From assembly GCF_014237835.1 (NCBI RefSeq), contig NZ_JACJVI010000012.1:1-64000 (forward strand): 64,000 nt of DNA. Reading direction: 5' to 3'. Of the stretch, positions 61,289-64,000 are shown in pieces. A program made the translations under genes and the position numbers. Below the pieces are notes generated by a model. It worked only from the letters and a program-made list of their open reading frames with translations. It ran no database searches and had not been told where the DNA came from. The stretch's first letter is position 1, and every line of letters begins with the position of its first letter. The stretch comes from Rhizobium sp. AQ_MP. GTDB taxonomy: Bacteria; Pseudomonadota; Alphaproteobacteria; Rhizobiales; Rhizobiaceae.

Positions 61289-62271
61289 ACCGCCTCGTTT
61301 CTCGTTTCAATGCGATCTTCGGCGCAGACATGGCAGGTCCGCTCGCCGCGCTATTGATCGTCGTTGTGATCTTCGGCCTTGCCTCGCCGCAGTTCTTCAC
61401 GAGCGCCACCTTTGGATCCGTGGCCTTTCAGCTGCCTGAACTGGGTATCCTGACGCTCGCCATGCTCCTGCCGATCCTGACAGGAGGGCTCAATCTCGCC
61501 ATCACCTTTACCGCCAACATCGCCGGTCTGACCCTGGCCTGGGTGTTGACGATCAATGGCGGCGCCGATGCGAGCCTTATGGTCTTTGCCCTCGGCTCGC
61601 TCCTTGCAATCGCCGTCGGTGCGACGAGCGGATTGGTCATGGGGCTGGTCATTGCCTTCACCCGCGCTCATCCCATCCTCGTCTCCCTGTCGATGATGAT
61701 CTTTTTGCGCGGGCTTGGCGAATTTCTGACCAGGGGCGGGGACATTTCCGGCTTTCCGGAGTTCGTTGCCCCGATCGGTCATGGCGATCTCTTCGGTATC
61801 CCTGTCCCGCTGCTCATCCTGATCGTCGCGGTCTTTGCCGTTCATGTGCTCCTGTCGCGCAGCCGTCTCGGCTTTGCCACCTACATGATCGGTTCGAACA
61901 TGGAATCGGCCCGCTATTCCGGCATCAACACGCGCAAGGTTCTGGTCCTCGTCTATGTGCTCTCGGGGGCGATCGCCGCGATCGCCGGGATCATCATGCT
62001 GGCCCGCTTCAACTCGGTCAGGGTCGGCCACGGCGAATCCTATCTGCTGATCACCGTCCTCGCCTGCTTCCTCGGCGGGATCAATCCATTCGGCGGCTTC
62101 GGCCGCGTCGTTCCCGTCTTTGTGGCCCTGGTCGTCCTGCAGCTCTTGTCGTCCGGCCTGAACCTCATGGGCGCCAACCAGCATCTCGCAACCGCAGTCT
62201 GGGGTCTCCTGCTCGTCACCGTGATGGTGTTGCGCTGGGCTTCGGTCAAATTCATCAAAAAGATCAGATAA
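61285..62271 (+). CDS. Ribose-type ABC permease 2
   Basis: The 328-residue membrane protein has the family loops LPILTGGLNLAITFTAN and MIGSNMESARYSGI. Two distinct permeases contrast with the single one at 24575. The epimerase gene follows after 11 bases, with AAGGAG upstream of its start. Confidence 0.9.
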   Translation: MNRLVSRFNAIFGADMAGPLAALLIVVVIFGLASPQFFTSATFGSVAFQLPELGILTLAMLLPILTGGLNLAITFTANIAGLTLAWVLTINGGADASLMVFALGSLLAIAVGATSGLVMGLVIAFTRAHPILVSLSMMIFLRGLGEFLTRGGDISGFPEFVAPIGHGDLFGIPVPLLILIVAVFAVHVLLSRSRLGFATYMIGSNMESARYSGINTRKVLVLVYVLSGAIAAIAGIIMLARFNSVRVGHGESYLLITVLACFLGGINPFGGFGRVVPVFVALVVLQLLSSGLNLMGANQHLATAVWGLLLVTVMVLRWASVKFIKKIR

Positions 62272-62282
62272 GGAGTAAACCC

Positions 62283-63131
62283 ATGCAAGGCTTTGGCGTT
62301 CACACAAGCATGTGGACCATGAACTGGGACAGGGCCGGCGCGGAAAAGGCGATCACTGGCGCCGCCCACTACAAGATGGATTTCATCGAGATCGCGTTGT
62401 TGAATGCACCCGCCGTCGACGCCAAGCACACGCGCGACCTGCTTGAAAAACATGAGATGCGTGCGGTTTGCTCACTCGGCTTGCCCGAACATGCCTGGGC
62501 CTCTGTACGACCCGAGGCTGCGATCGAACACCTGAAGGTCGCCATTGAAAAAACTGCGGAAATGCGGGGTGAAGCGCTATCCGGCGTCATCTATGGTGGC
62601 ATCGGCGAGCGAACCGGCGTGCCACCGACACAGGCCGAATATGACAACATCACCCGCGTGCTCGAAGCCGCCGCCAAACACGCCAAGCAACACGGTATTC
62701 AGCTTGGCGTCGAAGCGGTTAACCGCTACGAAAACCATCTCGTCAATTCCGCCCAGCAGGCGGTCGATGTCGTGGAGCGGGTCGGTGCCGACAACATCTT
62801 CGTCCATCTCGACACCTATCACATGAACATCGAAGAAAAGGGTGCGGCCAACGGCATTCTGATTGCCCGAGACCACCTGAAATACATCCATCTCTCCGAA
62901 AGTGATCGCGGCACCCCCGGCTACGGCAATATTCCCTGGGACGAAATCTACGCGACACTGGCCGCAATCGGCTTCAAGGGGGGGCTTGCCATGGAAAGCT
63001 TCATCAACATGCCTCCTGAAGTCGCGTATGGTCTTGCTGTCTGGCGACCGGTTGCCCGCGACATGGAGGAGGTCATGGGCAAGGGCCTGCCATTCCTGCG
63101 CAACAAGGCCGAACAATACGGTCTGATCTGA
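62283..63131 (+). CDS. Ketose 3-epimerase (D-psicose/D-tagatose 3-epimerase family)
   Basis: The 282-residue TIM-barrel sugar isomerase has metal ligands in LGVEAVNRYENH, HLDTYHMN, HLSESDRG and AMESF, matching the Glu-Asp-His-Glu set of ketose 3-epimerases. It interconverts ketohexoses such as psicose and fructose, or tagatose and sorbose. It is encoded directly behind the permeases, so the imported sugar is likely a rare ketose. Confidence 0.87.
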   Translation: MQGFGVHTSMWTMNWDRAGAEKAITGAAHYKMDFIEIALLNAPAVDAKHTRDLLEKHEMRAVCSLGLPEHAWASVRPEAAIEHLKVAIEKTAEMRGEALSGVIYGGIGERTGVPPTQAEYDNITRVLEAAAKHAKQHGIQLGVEAVNRYENHLVNSAQQAVDVVERVGADNIFVHLDTYHMNIEEKGAANGILIARDHLKYIHLSESDRGTPGYGNIPWDEIYATLAAIGFKGGLAMESFINMPPEVAYGLAVWRPVARDMEEVMGKGLPFLRNKAEQYGLI

Positions 63132-63278
63132 AACGTGCGGGCCTGCTTCGTCCGGAAATCGGATAAGGCCGGTCCAGTCGCATCCCCGGGTATCAGACAC
63201 CGTTCGGCATGGCCTAAGGTCGCTTCTGAACCAAGCACCTGGTGCAAGGCTTGATCGAAGGGAGGAGGTTTATAGACG

Positions 63279-63923
63279 ATGGCAGCCATCACAGACCATT
63301 CGCAGAGGCTCGCCGAGCTGGCGTATGCACGTTACCGGGAAGCATTGGGTCAGCGTGTTCTGATCGCGGTCGCCGGTGCTCCAGGGTCTGGCAAATCGAC
63401 GATTGCCGAGGCCACCGTCGAGAGGATCAATACAGACGCGCCTGGTCTTGCCGCTGTCTTTCCCATGGATGGCTATCACTATGACGATCAGGTCCTCGAT
63501 GCGATCGGCAGACGTGCCCACAAGGGGGCCCCCGACACATTCGATGTCTATGGTTTGAGCCACATGCTTCAAAGGCTGAAGGACAATCGTGAAGACATGA
63601 TTGCCGTGCCGGTCTTTGATCGTGCCATCGAGATCGCCAGAGCCGGTGCGCGGCTGATCTCAAATGAGACCAGCATCATCATCTGCGAGGGAAACTATCT
63701 TCTGCTCAGCCAGCCTCCATGGGATCGCCTGAAGCCCATCTTCGACGCCACCGTCTTCATCGAGGTGACGCCGGATACCTTGCGCCAGAGGCTTGAGGCG
63801 CGTTGGCGCGGCTTTGGGCTGAGCGACGAAGACATCCGCTTCAAGGTGGAGGAAAACGATCTCCCAAACGGGATCGCCATCGCCAGATTGAGTGCCAAGC
63901 CCGACCTCGTGCTGATCAACTGA
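63279..63923 (+). CDS. P-loop sugar kinase (uridine kinase/FrcK-like)
   Basis: The 214-residue kinase has Walker A GAPGSGKST and the PMDGYHYDD catalytic Asp region, then EGNYLLL, as in the uridine kinase/pantothenate kinase-like family. A relative, FrcK, lies with a fructose importer in Sinorhizobium. It probably phosphorylates the sugar after epimerisation. GGAGGAGG lies upstream of the start. Confidence 0.82.
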   Translation: MAAITDHSQRLAELAYARYREALGQRVLIAVAGAPGSGKSTIAEATVERINTDAPGLAAVFPMDGYHYDDQVLDAIGRRAHKGAPDTFDVYGLSHMLQRLKDNREDMIAVPVFDRAIEIARAGARLISNETSIIICEGNYLLLSQPPWDRLKPIFDATVFIEVTPDTLRQRLEARWRGFGLSDEDIRFKVEENDLPNGIAIARLSAKPDLVLIN

Positions 63924-63941
63924 AGCGAGGAAGGGTGAGCA

Positions 63942-64000
63942 ATGACCGAGCCGAGAAGGATATCGACCCCGCAGACAGCAAAGGGTTTTCCAGTCGGTCG
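63942..64000 (+). CDS. Partial gene cut by window end
   Basis: An ATG at 63942 with GAGGAAGG upstream begins MTEPRRISTPQTAKG and runs off the window. It lies 18 bases after the kinase stop and would continue the ketose operon. Too short to identify. Confidence 0.6.
   Translation, partial: MTEPRRISTPQTAKGFPVG

Overview
The window reads as a GC-rich alphaproteobacterial segment, most likely Hyphomicrobiales/Rhizobiaceae and possibly from a large replicon rich in catabolic and transport functions. The basis is dense codon use, many ATGA/TTGA start-stop overlaps, four LacI-family regulators each beside a catabolic operon, ribose-type and MalK-type sugar importers, and a degraded IS3 transposase. 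No rRNA, tRNA, CRISPR array or replication origin was seen.

Region 1 (about 0.5-16.3 kb) is a RiPP (ribosomally made, modified peptide) locus of the NHLM type. It has two unrelated leader classes: a Nif11-type precursor (2168-2449) and a nitrile-hydratase-like (NHLP) precursor (14859-15191). Each ends in GG followed by a short core containing PPY and lysines, and each lies beside its own GNAT-type acyltransferase. A B12-type radical SAM enzyme sits next to the Nif11 precursor. Between the precursors are a complete NHLM export system (HlyD-like adaptor, peptidase-ABC, ABC, cyclic-nucleotide-binding protein) and a second, divergent peptidase-ABC/ABC pair whose nucleotide sites are degenerate in complementary ways. 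A truncated HlyD-like N-terminus lies antisense at the start of that second pair. The GNATs and lysine-rich cores suggest fatty-acylated peptides of the selidamide kind. Two leader classes with two acyltransferases and two exporters is the most novel feature here.

Region 2 (about 16.3-17.3 kb) is decayed DNA with an IS3-family OrfB remnant and a gene fragment. It separates the RiPP locus from the catabolic regions.

Region 3 (about 17.3-38.8 kb) is a catabolic island. An SDR and a histidinol-dehydrogenase-like enzyme face a LacI regulator. Next come a RutA-like flavin monooxygenase, a ribose-type ABC importer with sugar-modifying enzymes, a second LacI regulator, hydantoinase HyuA/HyuB, an aconitase-family LeuC/LeuD-type dehydratase, an isochorismatase-family amidohydrolase, an isocitrate-lyase-family C-C lyase, a lambda-crystallin-type dehydrogenase, a RutF-like flavin reductase and an iron alcohol dehydrogenase. 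Five copies of a LacI-type site (core GCATRCGNATGC, imperfect in some copies) lie in the control regions, so this looks like one regulon. The inferred route is oxygenation and opening of an N-heterocycle or imide, deamidation to a maleate-like diacid, hydration, and C-C cleavage.

Region 4 (about 39.2-56.1 kb) is a tightly packed + strand gene string behind twin LacI operators: Gfo/Idh oxidoreductase, CoA-transferase, enoyl-CoA hydratase, aldehyde dehydrogenase, a glucose-type ABC importer, two GMC oxidoreductases, an SDR, a Dabb protein, a DUF993 protein, a LacI regulator and glycerate 2-kinase. It probably oxidises an imported sugar or glycoside to glycerate. A small duplicated piece of the region 1 radical SAM gene follows it.

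Region 5 (about 56.3-64 kb) holds a LacI regulator divergent from a sugar importer (binding protein, ATPase, two permeases), a ketose 3-epimerase and a small P-loop sugar kinase, with a further gene cut by the window end.
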